Shown: one piece after another, positions 14,857 to 23,140 of the stretch | Layout of the letters: every line of letters begins with the position of its first letter | How positions within the stretch are numbered: the first letter of the stretch is position 1 | Assembly: GCA_045642565.1 (NCBI GenBank) | Contig: JAZUJE010000007.1 | Span: forward strand, 1-53,149 | Direction: 5' to 3' | Source of the DNA: UBA1764 sp045642565 | Lineage (GTDB): Bacteria; Bacillota; Clostridia; Peptostreptococcales; Anaerovoracaceae | Length of the DNA stretch: 53,149 nucleotides | Notes under the pieces: model-generated | Told to the model about the DNA's origin: nothing | What the model saw: only the letters and a program-made list of their open reading frames with translations | Databases searched by the model: none | Position numbers and translations under genes: made by a program

Positions 14857-16437
14857 TTATTCTGTTTCTAAAATTTCACGATCAATGTATTTAAAACTAT
14901 TTGCAGACAATAACATTTGGCACTGAACATTTAAAACATTTAATGCTGTTGAGAAGAAATCAATCAACGTACCTATTGTAAGTATTATTGCAAGATATTT
15001 AACAGGCAGATTCATTTGTGTAAACAAAACTGAAAATGCAACTGCAGTACCTCCTGTAACCGGTGGCGTAGCAACGCCTAAAATAACACATACAATTAAA
15101 GCTGTGATACACCAGGATACAGATATTTCAACGCCATAAATAGAAGCAACATAAAATGCAGATATAATATACAGCATTGCTGTCCCGGACTTAAATGTTA
15201 CCTGAGAAAGTGGAGCTCCAAAATTGGTAAATCCACGATTTATTCCACAGCGATCTGTACAGCTTGTGATAATTTCAGCTAAAGCAGCAGAAGAAGAATC
15301 GGTTGAAAAAGCAATAATAGTAGCAGGTGCTATTTTTCTGCAAACTAATTTTGGAGAAATCTTCAATTTAACGCTGGTGATGATAATCATTACAATCGCA
15401 TTGATTATACCAACAAGCAAGTTTGCAATAACAAACATATATGAAGATGAAAGCTGTTTAAAATCACTAAGAACAACAAGATTAAGCATGCTTCCGAATA
15501 CGAAATAAGGTACAAGCCTTCCTATGAAGCCCATAATCATCTGCACCAACCCGCTTAATTCTTCTATAGCGCTGGAAATGGTTTTTGATCTGTCTCCGGC
15601 AACAAGAAGCGCCAAGCCTATAACCATTCCGATAAAAAATACTTGAAGAGTATTTCCATTGGCAAATGGCGTAACTATATCAGGTGGCAAAATACCCAAA
15701 ATCATGCTGTAAATTTGTTTAAATGTAAAGTTCTGCTGACCTGTACCAAATCTCAAAGGAAATAGTGCAAGTGAAACTGCTCCGGCAAAAGCAACAAGAA
15801 TATTAAAATAAATCAAGAGGCGTCTTGTAAACTTTTTACCGATTAATCCAAATAATGTCGTATCCCCCATTGAATACATTCCCCAAATTACAGCCAAGCA
15901 AATCATAGGACTTGAAACAGATTTAATAATATTCATGAAGCAATCCATTAGAGGAGCAATAATCTCTTCACAAATAAAGGAAGAAATGTTTTGCGGAACA
16001 AAATTGAGCGCTACACCAAATATTACTGCTAAAACTATAGCAATTAATATACTTGCCCAACTTGGGAGAGTTTTTTTTAGCGCATAAAAGCTTACTGTAT
16101 TACTGCCATGAGCATATTTCCAAATAGGAGTATTCCCCATGTAATACATAGCACGGCGCATAAATGCATTGGTTTCATTGTCATCATCTGCGCCACTATA
16201 AGGATCAAATACATCTCCCTTTACAGAAATAATTGCTTTAATACTACCTAAAAATTTTGTAAACCTTAGCACGAACTCGGTATTTTCATTAAAATGTTCT
16301 TGATACCTAAGAAGAATATCTTCAACACCAAGCCTGATTCGCATTATATCTTTTATGGCAACATTCTGATTTCTTAAATAGCTTTCCGCTTCGTTTGAAG
16401 CTTCATCTATATCTTTTGCATTTAAAAAATATTTCAT
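14857..16437 (-). CDS. SDF-family cation symporter with an N-terminal GHKL-like domain
   Basis: 526 residues, about 110-120 longer than a normal dicarboxylate/amino-acid:cation symporter. The extra N-terminus (1-120) is soluble. RIRLGVEDILLRYQEHF followed by IKAIISVKGDVFDPYS resembles the N-box helix and the FDP strand of RsbW-type GHKL ATPases, without an obvious full ATP lid. From about 125 the membrane part follows with eight or so hydrophobic helices, AFSTDSSSAAL (the HP1 serine-rich hairpin), FKSGTAMLY (in place of NMDGT) and DFFSTALNVLN. By alignment from memory to GltPh, the substrate-binding Arg of the DxxRT motif is Ser here and the NVxGD Asp is missing, so an acidic amino acid or dicarboxylate substrate is doubtful. 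Its ATG lies 1 nt after the tsaD stop. Confidence 0.85.
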   Translation of the reverse strand: MKYFLNAKDIDEASNEAESYLRNQNVAIKDIMRIRLGVEDILLRYQEHFNENTEFVLRFTKFLGSIKAIISVKGDVFDPYSGADDDNETNAFMRRAMYYMGNTPIWKYAHGSNTVSFYALKKTLPSWASILIAIVLAVIFGVALNFVPQNISSFICEEIIAPLMDCFMNIIKSVSSPMICLAVIWGMYSMGDTTLFGLIGKKFTRRLLIYFNILVAFAGAVSLALFPLRFGTGQQNFTFKQIYSMILGILPPDIVTPFANGNTLQVFFIGMVIGLALLVAGDRSKTISSAIEELSGLVQMIMGFIGRLVPYFVFGSMLNLVVLSDFKQLSSSYMFVIANLLVGIINAIVMIIITSVKLKISPKLVCRKIAPATIIAFSTDSSSAALAEIITSCTDRCGINRGFTNFGAPLSQVTFKSGTAMLYIISAFYVASIYGVEISVSWCITALIVCVILGVATPPVTGGTAVAFSVLFTQMNLPVKYLAIILTIGTLIDFFSTALNVLNVQCQMLLSANSFKYIDREILETE

Positions 16438-16438
16438 A

Positions 16439-17491
16439 CTATTCCTCTTTAGCTGATAATTTGGACAAACCGCTTTCTATTGATAGCCCCGGATAAACAT
16501 CAAGATGTAAATCCGATTTTAATCCCAACTTAGATTTTTGATATGCAGCGTTTGCAATCATAGCACCGTTGTCTGTGCACAAAATCGGAGATGGAATATA
16601 AAGCTTTAGGCCGGCTTTTTCGCATCGCTTTTCTAATTTACTGCGAAGAAAAGAGTTAGATGCAACGCCTCCGGCAACAGCTAAACTATTATATCCTACA
16701 AGTTCTGCCGCAGCCATTGTTTTATCAATAATAACTTCCATAACAGCTTCCTGAAAAGAACCCGCCACATCAGCTTTGTTTACTGTTCTATTAGCCTGCT
16801 CTTCTTTATGTAAATAATTTATTACTGCGGTTTTTGTTCCGCTTAAAGAAAAGTCAAAGCTGTCTTTTTCGAGATACACTCTTTTAAATTCTATAGCAAA
16901 AGGATCACCCTGCTTTGCTAATTCGTCAATCTTTGGCCCTCCGGGATAGCCCAGACTAAGAACTCTTGCAACCTTGTCATAAGCTTCACCAACGGCATCA
17001 TCTCTTGTGCATCCTAAAATTTTAAATTCATTATATCCTTTAACTTCAATTAAGTGAGTATGTCCCCCACTTACAACAAGTGAAAGAAATGGAGGTTTAA
17101 GTTCTGGATGTTCAATATAATTAGCTGAAATATGTCCTTGAATATGGTGAACTCCTATAAGAGGAATCCCGCTTGCAGCAGAAACTGCTTTTGCAAAAGC
17201 TGCGCCCATAAGAATGCAACCTGCAAGCCCCGGCCCTGCCGTTACGCCTATTTCGTCAATTTCATCAAGACTAACATCAGCATCTTTAAGAGCCTCTGCA
17301 AACACAAACGGAATATTATTTAAGTGATGGCGACTTGCGATTTCCGGAACAACGCCACCATATTGTTTATGTATTTCTATTTGAGAACTGATTACATTGG
17401 AAAGAATATCCTTGCCATCGGCAAGAATTGCAATAGCTGTTTCATCACAGCTGCTTTCTATTCCCATTGTAATATGTTTATTATCTTTCAT
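16439..17491 (-). CDS. tsaD: tRNA N6-adenosine threonylcarbamoyltransferase TsaD
   Basis: 350 residues of the ASKHA fold. The N-terminal signature GIESSCDETAIAIL, the metal-binding HHIQGH segment (HxxxH), VSGGHT and GCTRDDAVGEAYDKVARVLSLGYPGGP are all present. TsaD transfers the threonylcarbamoyl group from TC-AMP to A37 of ANN-decoding tRNAs, making t6A, together with TsaB and TsaE. Its ATG overlaps the tsaB stop by one base (TAATG), so the two are translationally coupled. Confidence 0.98.
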   Translation of the reverse strand: MKDNKHITMGIESSCDETAIAILADGKDILSNVISSQIEIHKQYGGVVPEIASRHHLNNIPFVFAEALKDADVSLDEIDEIGVTAGPGLAGCILMGAAFAKAVSAASGIPLIGVHHIQGHISANYIEHPELKPPFLSLVVSGGHTHLIEVKGYNEFKILGCTRDDAVGEAYDKVARVLSLGYPGGPKIDELAKQGDPFAIEFKRVYLEKDSFDFSLSGTKTAVINYLHKEEQANRTVNKADVAGSFQEAVMEVIIDKTMAAAELVGYNSLAVAGGVASNSFLRSKLEKRCEKAGLKLYIPSPILCTDNGAMIANAAYQKSKLGLKSDLHLDVYPGLSIESGLSKLSAKEE

Positions 17492-18132
17492 TATAAATTA
17501 TCTTTTTCTTTTAATTTGCGCTCAGCTTCTGCCATTCTAAGATATTGAGGAGAAGCACTATAGCAAGTATCAAGTTTACCTTGAGCAAACATCTCTTCTG
17601 CTAATGTTAAAACTTGTTTAGCTTCTTGCGCGCCTTCTGCTACTTTACTAATTAAGTTGCATCCATCGCCATAGAAATGAATTTCATTTTCGTTTTTAGA
17701 AAGTTCTTCAAGTTTTAATTTGAATTCTTCTATATCATAAGCACCAGAATCAAGCAAAACATTTTTTCCTTTATATATCGCACCATAAACTTGCGAGCGA
17801 CGAGCATCAAACACTGGAACTACTATTCCTTTCACACCATCACGATATGCAAAGCTTTGCAATGTTGGTACACAAACAATAGGCTTATCCCAAATTTGTG
17901 CAAGTCCTTTTGCCGTAGCAAGCCCTATTCTGATTCCGGTAAAAGATCCCGGGCCGCACGATACAGCAATCGCATCCAAGTCATTGCCGCGAATTTTTTC
18001 TGCTGCCAAAATTTCCTGACACATCGGAACTATTTCTTCAAGATGAGAATAATCGGTATCATTCATTATCTGGTGCTTGTTTAAAGCAACGCTTGCAAAA
18101 TGTCCAGTTGTTTCTATTGCTAAAATTTTCAT
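17491..18132 (-). CDS. tsaB: t6A biosynthesis protein TsaB
   Basis: 213 residues. It starts MKILAIETTGHFASVAL and carries the conserved ASKHA-like VSCGPGSFTGIRIGLATAKGLA segment. It is a non-catalytic paralogue of TsaD that forms the TsaB-TsaD dimer. It lies 2 nt after tsaE and overlaps tsaD by one base. The C-terminal third (SASPQYLRMAEAERKLKEKDNL) matches the usual ending YLR..EAE. Confidence 0.96.
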   Translation of the reverse strand: MKILAIETTGHFASVALNKHQIMNDTDYSHLEEIVPMCQEILAAEKIRGNDLDAIAVSCGPGSFTGIRIGLATAKGLAQIWDKPIVCVPTLQSFAYRDGVKGIVVPVFDARRSQVYGAIYKGKNVLLDSGAYDIEEFKLKLEELSKNENEIHFYGDGCNLISKVAEGAQEAKQVLTLAEEMFAQGKLDTCYSASPQYLRMAEAERKLKEKDNL

Positions 18133-18134
18133 AT

Positions 18135-18572
18135 CTATTTGATAAATTGAGCGCCCTCAATTGTTAAAATTCGTTCATCTTCACTGTCACCATATTCAAG
18201 GTTAATGGTAATAATGCCTTCCGGTAAAAGCCCTTCTTCAAGAAGATTGGCCCACTCAATGAGACACACCCCTCCACGATGGAGATAGTCTTCAAATCCA
18301 ATCTCAAAAAGTTCCTCGCTATCATTGACACGATAAACGTCAAAGTGATAAAGAGGAAGCCTTCCGGTGTCATATTCGCAAACAATGGTAAAAGTTGGGC
18401 TTGTCAAGGTTTCGTTTACGCCCAAGCCTTGAGCTATAGCCTTAGATAAAGTGGTCTTTCCGGCCCCCAAATCGCCCGTTAGAGCAATGATAGTATTAGG
18501 GGTTAGATAAGAAGCTAATTTTTGCCCAAAACGCCTTGTTTCGTCTAAATTTTTAAGTATTTCTTTAGTCAT
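18135..18572 (-). CDS. tsaE: t6A biosynthesis ATPase TsaE
   Basis: 145 residues. Walker A is LTGDLGAGKTTLSKAIAQGLG, followed by TSPTFTIVCEYDTGRLPLYHFDVYR, the diagnostic TsaE segment, and the GVCLIEWANLLEE motif. ATP hydrolysis by TsaE recycles the TsaBD complex. It heads the operon tsaE-tsaB-tsaD-symporter. The TATAAT at 18581-18586 puts the start of transcription about 2 nt before the ATG and no Shine-Dalgarno is present, so the message is predicted to be leaderless. Confidence 0.96.
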   Translation of the reverse strand: MTKEILKNLDETRRFGQKLASYLTPNTIIALTGDLGAGKTTLSKAIAQGLGVNETLTSPTFTIVCEYDTGRLPLYHFDVYRVNDSEELFEIGFEDYLHRGGVCLIEWANLLEEGLLPEGIITINLEYGDSEDERILTIEGAQFIK

Positions 18573-18580
18573 ACTCAGTT

Positions 18581-18608
18581 ATTATATCACAAATTAGTTT
18601 GCCAGCAA
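18581..18608 (-). promoter_or_regulatory. Promoter of the tsaE operon
   Basis: Minus strand TTGCTG (18603-18608), 16-bp spacer, TATAAT (18581-18586). Its -35 box overlaps the -35 box of the divergent riboflavin-transport promoter by two bases. Confidence 0.75.
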
Positions 18609-18627
18609 GCTTACTAAAGTGTATAAT
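18599..18627 (+). promoter_or_regulatory. Promoter of the FMN riboswitch-ribU-rimI transcript
   Basis: TTGCCA (18599-18604), 17-bp spacer, TATAAT (18622-18627). Confidence 0.8.
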
Positions 18628-18640
18628 CAAATCGTAATCT

Positions 18641-18760
18641 GTTTCAGGGCGGGGTGAAATTCCCCACTGGCGGTAAGGCTTATAGAGCCAAAGTCCGCGA
18701 GCCGACAGGCACGATCCGGTGAGATTCCGGAACCAACGGTAAAGTCCGGAATGAAGAAAC
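18641..18760 (+). promoter_or_regulatory. FMN riboswitch (RFN element)
   Basis: The conserved core is easy to read: AGGGCGGGGTGAAATTCCCC, then ACTGGCGGTA, AGTCCGCGAGCC, GATCCGGTGAGATTCCGG, ACCAACGGTAAAGTCCGG and ATGAAG. The closing P1 helix is GTTTC (18641-18645) with GAAAC (about 18755-18759). FMN binding is expected to favour the terminator at 18782-18806 and switch off riboflavin uptake. Confidence 0.98.
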
Positions 18761-18781
18761 GATATAGTTCCTTTTTATTTG

Positions 18782-18806
18782 CTCGGAAACTTTTTCCGGG
18801 TTTTTA
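18782..18806 (+). terminator. FMN riboswitch expression-platform terminator
   Basis: CTCGGAAA, short loop, TTTCCGGG, then TTTTTATTTT. It lies between the aptamer and the ribU ribosome binding site, so control is at transcription. Confidence 0.85.
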
Positions 18807-18850
18807 TTTTACCTAAAACAGATTCCACCTTATTGTTTAGGAGGAATCAT

Positions 18851-19414
18851 ATGAACGTAAGCAAAAAAACAAATCTAATAGCAAAACTTGGAGTATTGGC
18901 GGCAATATCAATTGCTTTGGTATCAATAATTCATGTTCCGATAATTCCAACGGTAAACTTCTTAGAATACGACCCGGCAGATATTCCTATTCTTCTTGGA
19001 ACATTTGCACTGGGGCCTGTTGCGGGCCTAATCTTAACAGTTATAGTTTCTGTTATTCAAGGACTTACAGTCAGCGCAGCAAGCTCTTGGTATGGCATAG
19101 TTATGCATATCATAGCAACAAGTGCTTATGTTGTTGTTGCCGGATTCATCTACAAAAAACATAAGACAAAAAAGGGTGCAATAGTAGCTATAATTTGCGG
19201 AAGCTTAGCAACAACAATTATAATGATTCCTGCAAATATATTATTAACACCAATCTATCTTAGAATGATTGCAGGGTTAACAGCGGATGCCGCAAAACAA
19301 ATGACCTTCGGATTTTTACCGTGGATTATTCTGTTTAATTTTATTAAAGTGGCAATAAACTCTCTCGTAACTTTCCCTTTATACAAAAGAGTCTCACCAT
19401 TGCTTCATAAATAG
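18851..19414 (+). CDS. ribU: Riboflavin ECF transporter substrate-binding membrane protein RibU
   Basis: 187 residues from the ATG at 18851, with GGAGG 7-8 nt upstream; an earlier frame start at 18779 falls inside the terminator. It has about six hydrophobic helices: ALVSIIHVPIIP, LLGTFALGPVAGLILTVIVSVIQG, GIVMHIIATSAYVVVAGFI, AIVAIICGSLATTIIMIPANILLTPIY and a last helix ending in a KR-rich tail. EYDPADIPILLGTFALGPVAGL is characteristic of RibU-type S components. It binds riboflavin and works with the shared EcfA-A'-T module, which is not in this window. The FMN riboswitch upstream supports the substrate. Confidence 0.95.
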   Translation: MNVSKKTNLIAKLGVLAAISIALVSIIHVPIIPTVNFLEYDPADIPILLGTFALGPVAGLILTVIVSVIQGLTVSAASSWYGIVMHIIATSAYVVVAGFIYKKHKTKKGAIVAIICGSLATTIIMIPANILLTPIYLRMIAGLTADAAKQMTFGFLPWIILFNFIKVAINSLVTFPLYKRVSPLLHK

Positions 19415-19415
19415 T

Positions 19416-19865
19416 ATGAATATAAGAAAAACAGAGCCGGCTGATGCCGACTCTATTGTAAAAATTGAAGAACTATCAATCAAACGTCCTTGGAGTAAAG
19501 TTTTAATCGAAAATGATTTAACAAGCAATCCGAATGCAAGTTATTGGGTTGCAGAAGAAAATAACGAAATCCAAGGTTTCATTGGTGTGCATAATATTGT
19601 TGGTGAAATTAATATAACAAATATCGCAGTCGATCCTAAACATCGCAGAAAAGGTATTGCCAATAAATTGATGCAAGCCATGCAGAACGAGTTTAATATC
19701 AAAAAGGCCAATGGCGAAAATATTATAGGTATCACGCTCGAAGTCAGAGCAAGTAATATAGCTGCGATTAAACTCTATGAAAAATTTGGTTTTAAGTCTG
19801 AAGGCCTTCGCAAAGGATATTATTCCGATGGCGAAGATGCAATAATTATGTGGTTTAGATATTAG
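19416..19865 (+). CDS. rimI: Ribosomal protein S18 alanine N-acetyltransferase-like GNAT protein
   Basis: 149 residues of the GNAT fold. Motif A, ITNIAVDPKHRRKGIANKLM, binds acetyl-CoA (RRKGIA). ITLEVRASNIAAIKLYEKFGFKSEGLRKGYYSDGEDAIIM is the RimI-specific C-terminus. It probably acetylates the N-terminus of S18 or of TsaD-type targets. In many Firmicutes rimI sits between tsaB and tsaD; here it lies just across the divergent promoter from the tsa operon, 1 nt after ribU. It shares the riboflavin-repressed transcript, so its level may follow FMN. Confidence 0.92.
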   Translation: MNIRKTEPADADSIVKIEELSIKRPWSKVLIENDLTSNPNASYWVAEENNEIQGFIGVHNIVGEINITNIAVDPKHRRKGIANKLMQAMQNEFNIKKANGENIIGITLEVRASNIAAIKLYEKFGFKSEGLRKGYYSDGEDAIIMWFRY

Positions 19866-20819
19866 TTATTTAACTAATTTTTTTACTGCTGAAAGTTTTG
19901 GAATGCTCGACATTCCACCGGCAGACTTTACGCTTAATCCTGCCGCAGCGCAGGCAAATTTGCAAATCTCTCTTAAATCGGCATCTGTTAAGGTGCCTAT
20001 TTCTTTATTTTTTTCTAAAAGCATGTGCATAGCGCTTCCGCCAAAGATATCTCCGGCTCCGGTTGTATCAACAACTTTTGAAACATGCAAGCTTTCAACA
20101 TGCCCTATAGCATTTTTTGTGCAGTAGTATGCCCCGTCTTTTCCGCAGGATACAAGAGCTAATTTAACACCGTATTTTTGGTTTAAAAGCGTTGCACCTT
20201 TTCGCGCATCACATCCGAAAATGAATTCTATTTCTTCATCACTGACTTTAACTACATCAGCAACGGAAAATCCCCATAGAGCTTGTGCTTTTGCATCTTC
20301 TAAATCTTTCCATAAAGGTTTTCTTATATTAGGATCAAAGCTGATAATTTTTCCGCTAAGCTTAGCGTATTCGACCAGAGTTTTTGTTGTGGTTCTTGCA
20401 GGCTCATCAGTCAGGCTTAATGTTCCAAAATGAAAAACCTTAGCTTCATCTATGATAGAAGAGTCAATTTCTTCTTCTCTTAATTGAGTGTCAGCACCCG
20501 GTTTTCGTGCAAAAGAAAATTCTCTTTCGCCGTTTTTATCCAAACTAACGAAAGCTAATGTTGTAAAGCAATCTTCAGCTTTGATTATATGCGAGCTATC
20601 AATTCCAAATTCTTTAACCGCATCGATAAGCATATCTCCAAAAGCATCTTGTCCAACCTTTGCAATCAATGCAGTCTCATGTCCGAATTTTGATAAGCAT
20701 GCAAGATAATTTGCCGGAGCCCCACCCGGATGAGCCGTAAAATACGGATACCCTTCGGAATCGACTGCGGTACTTGTGAAATCAACTAACAATTCGCCTA
20801 AAGCAACAATTTCACTCAC
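19866..20819 (-). CDS. PfkB-family sugar kinase, probably fructokinase
   Basis: 317 residues of the ribokinase fold. HPGGAPANYLACLSKFG is the N-terminal substrate-binding signature; VDTTGAGDIFGGSAMHMLL is the C-terminal PfkB signature with the anion hole and catalytic Asp. The order GELLVDFTS...PGGAPAN and length fit fructokinases (ScrK-like), but the sugar cannot be fixed from sequence. It starts with GTG at 20819, with an AGGAAAGGG site about 9 nt before. It ends flush against the convergent rimI. A TATAAT lies about 45 nt upstream but I see no good -35. No sugar transporter is near. Confidence 0.88.
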   Translation of the reverse strand: MSEIVALGELLVDFTSTAVDSEGYPYFTAHPGGAPANYLACLSKFGHETALIAKVGQDAFGDMLIDAVKEFGIDSSHIIKAEDCFTTLAFVSLDKNGEREFSFARKPGADTQLREEEIDSSIIDEAKVFHFGTLSLTDEPARTTTKTLVEYAKLSGKIISFDPNIRKPLWKDLEDAKAQALWGFSVADVVKVSDEEIEFIFGCDARKGATLLNQKYGVKLALVSCGKDGAYYCTKNAIGHVESLHVSKVVDTTGAGDIFGGSAMHMLLEKNKEIGTLTDADLREICKFACAAAGLSVKSAGGMSSIPKLSAVKKLVK

Positions 20820-20892
20820 AACAATAAACCCTTTCCTTAATTCAAATTAAACATTTTACATGTGAATTATAACATTATTAAAGACAAGATAA

Positions 20893-20920
20893 AAGCGGAC
20901 ATCTGTTAGATGTCCGCTTA
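20893..20920 (-). terminator. Terminator of surface protein A
   Basis: AAGCGGACATCT, 3-4 nt loop, AGATGTCCGCTT, with TTTTA following on the minus strand. It lies 20 nt after the stop codon at 20940. Confidence 0.85.
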
Positions 20921-20939
20921 TTATTATGAATTCAAGAAT

Positions 20940-22910
20940 CTATTTCACTTCGCAAAATCTTTGAATCATTGCTGATGCTTCGGCGCGGGTTAGGGTTGCT
21001 TGTGGGTCGAGCATGCCTTCGTAAAGGCCTGTCCTGCCTTGCAAGATTCCTTTCATTACGCACCAGTGTACAGCTTCGCTTGCCCATGAACTTACTTTGT
21101 CTGCATCCTTGAAATCAAGAAGAAACATCCAAGCTCCTGTGAAGCCTTTACCTTCTTTTTGTGCATATCTGTAAAGCATTGTTGCAAATTCTTCTCTTGT
21201 GATATTTCCTTCTTCTGGGATACCATCAGAAATTCCATATGTCTTTGCCCATGCTTTTCCAACTTCGTCCCATGAAGCGCCGCCTTCTGTATCACAACCA
21301 TCCATACGAGATAGGATTGTTACCATCATTGGTCTTGTTGTTGTTCCATCAGGATCAAATGTATATGAGCCGACACCGTTCATAAGACCATTGTCTAAGC
21401 AGAAGTGAATACCATCGTGATACCACTTTGTTGTGTCAAGGTCGTAGTAAACGTACATCGGGCAATCACTTGTCTTTGTACATTTATCATAGCTTGCATT
21501 TGGAATAACCAGTGTTACCGGAGTTGATGGTTCACTTGAGCTTGAACTGCCAGAACCTGTACCACCAAAGATAAATGGAATAACCCACCATGGGAAGTCG
21601 ATTTCCGGTGGAAGCTCTGGGGCATCGGCAAGTAATCGAAGCTCGAAATCTTCATAATTTTCTGAATCTAATCCATACATAGAGAAATCTGGATCTTCAA
21701 AATTAGTATTATTTAAAAGTTCTTCTGTGCAATGCACGATGATACTTGTATTGAGCATAAGCCACCCGTCAGTACATGTCAAATCTTCATCAGGATGATA
21801 ATTCCAGTCTGTAAAGTATACAGTTATTTCTTTTAATTTAGTATCGTTAAAGAACATCGAGTTATAGCACTCTGAAACTAAAGTTTCTGCAGGAAGAATA
21901 GGAGCCGTTTCTAATGATTCACATCCACTAAACATCAGGCTGTAACAGCCAACAGCTAATTCCCTTGCTGGAAGCTCCGGAGCTTCTGTTAACCCCGAAT
22001 ATTCAAACATCTCTTGATAACAATGAGATGCTAGTTTTGTAGCTGGTAACTTTGGACCTTTTGTTAATTCCGTGCAACCATTAAACATATATTCATAGCA
22101 ACTTTCTGTAAGTTCCTTTGCAGGAAGTTTTGGTGCTTTCGTTATGCTCGACAATGCAAACATCCCCTTATAGCATCCTTCCTTAAGCGTTGTAGCTGGA
22201 AGTTCTGGGGGCGCAGTTATGCCACAATTTGAAAACATATTTTCATAGCATCCTTTCGCTAGGTTCGTAGCTGGTAATATTGGAGCATTATACATTTTCC
22301 AGCACATATGAAACATGTAGCTATAGCATCCTTCAGAAAGTATAGTTGCTGGCAATATTTTTAAACCATCAACTAAATACTCACATTGTTCAAACATATA
22401 AGCACAAGAATATGCTCCAACTTTTATAACAGGCAATGTAAGATCTTTTATTGACACCACGCCTCTACAATATGCAAAAAGATATCTAAACCCATAATCT
22501 GGAACTGTTCTTAATTTGCAACTTGCATCAAGAAGAGACATAATATTGCCACTTACGGTAACTTCTCCTTCTTCCGGTATATCAAAACGATTAAAACTAT
22601 CACTTGTAGCAAATGTTGCATTTGTCCCGTCACCGCCAGCTCTAAATCTAAGCTGATCACCTGTATTTAAAGTAATTTTATCGGTTTCAATAGAAAACTT
22701 CTTCCATGCATCATTATTAAATTTATACTCTAACGAAATTTCTGGGACATTCGAACCAAATGTTTTCATTCCAACTGATGCCCCATCTTCAATAGCAGTA
22801 AAGCATAAATAATCTGGCTCTTTCTCTTTAGCTGCATAAGTATTAGCCACTGTAATTAATGATAAAAGTAATGCAGCTGCTATACATAATATTAAATGTT
22901 TCCTTTTCAT
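20940..22910 (-). CDS. SLH-anchored surface protein with BspA-like CYxxMF repeats (paralogue A)
   Basis: 656 residues. The signal peptide is 1-27 (MKRKHLILCIAAALLLSL, cleavage near TYA-AKE). An N-terminal beta domain starts PDYLCFTA and ends LSGN-type VTVSGNIMSLLDA. It is followed by about eight ~22-residue repeats of the form LPAT-x-LA-x-GCY-xx-MF-x-GC-xx-L-x-x-AP. A proline/serine spacer (GGTGSGSSSSSEPSTPV) then leads to three SLH modules (about 480-656) that would bind a cell-wall secondary polymer. It is a cell-surface protein, probably an adhesin or ligand-binder of the BspA-like leucine-rich type; the ligand is unknown. The C-terminal ~225 residues are almost identical to paralogues B and C. 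Its promoter has a G8 tract in the spacer (see 22964-22993). Confidence 0.9.
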   Translation of the reverse strand: MKRKHLILCIAAALLLSLITVANTYAAKEKEPDYLCFTAIEDGASVGMKTFGSNVPEISLEYKFNNDAWKKFSIETDKITLNTGDQLRFRAGGDGTNATFATSDSFNRFDIPEEGEVTVSGNIMSLLDASCKLRTVPDYGFRYLFAYCRGVVSIKDLTLPVIKVGAYSCAYMFEQCEYLVDGLKILPATILSEGCYSYMFHMCWKMYNAPILPATNLAKGCYENMFSNCGITAPPELPATTLKEGCYKGMFALSSITKAPKLPAKELTESCYEYMFNGCTELTKGPKLPATKLASHCYQEMFEYSGLTEAPELPARELAVGCYSLMFSGCESLETAPILPAETLVSECYNSMFFNDTKLKEITVYFTDWNYHPDEDLTCTDGWLMLNTSIIVHCTEELLNNTNFEDPDFSMYGLDSENYEDFELRLLADAPELPPEIDFPWWVIPFIFGGTGSGSSSSSEPSTPVTLVIPNASYDKCTKTSDCPMYVYYDLDTTKWYHDGIHFCLDNGLMNGVGSYTFDPDGTTTRPMMVTILSRMDGCDTEGGASWDEVGKAWAKTYGISDGIPEEGNITREEFATMLYRYAQKEGKGFTGAWMFLLDFKDADKVSSWASEAVHWCVMKGILQGRTGLYEGMLDPQATLTRAEASAMIQRFCEVK

Positions 22911-22963
22911 AACTTCTCGCTTTCTTTTGGGTTGCCCTTTGGCAAATTGCTTGTTTAATTATT

Positions 22964-22993
22964 ATCATACCCCCCCCGACGATCAAAAGTCCA
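22964..22993 (-). promoter_or_regulatory. Predicted phase-variable promoter of surface protein A (G8 spacer tract)
   Basis: Minus strand TGGACT (22988-22993), then a spacer of TTTGATCGTC plus G8 (plus-strand C8 at 22970-22977), then TATGAT (22964-22969). Spacer 18 bp. The -35 is weak. The leader carries the hairpin TTGCC-AAA-GGGCAA shared with the other two paralogues. Confidence 0.7.
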
Positions 22994-23079
22994 GTTGTTT
23001 TTAGCATAAATTCATGAAAAATAGTGGCACTTATGCGGAGTATAACTTAATCATAGTTGCAAAAATAGGTTAAACCTGC

Positions 23080-23120
23080 CAAAGTGCAAATTGCACTTTG
23101 AGGCTTGCACTTTGAGGCTT
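23080..23120. promoter_or_regulatory. Palindrome and 14-bp tandem repeat at the fic2 promoter
   Basis: CAAAGTGCAA and TTGCACTTTG flank a central A (23080-23100), a perfect palindrome. GCACTTTGAGGCTT then occurs twice in tandem (23093-23106 and 23107-23120), and AAAGTG follows once more. The repeats cover the -35 box of fic2. This is an operator cluster by appearance; the binding protein is unknown, the winged helix of Fic2 being a candidate. Confidence 0.65.
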
Positions 23121-23133
23121 AAAGTGATAAAAT
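23105..23133 (+). promoter_or_regulatory. Promoter of the second fic gene
   Basis: TTGCAC (23105-23110), 17-bp spacer, TAAAAT (23128-23133). The +1 is expected at about 23140, one base before the ATG. Confidence 0.75.
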
Positions 23134-23140
23134 ATAGCAT

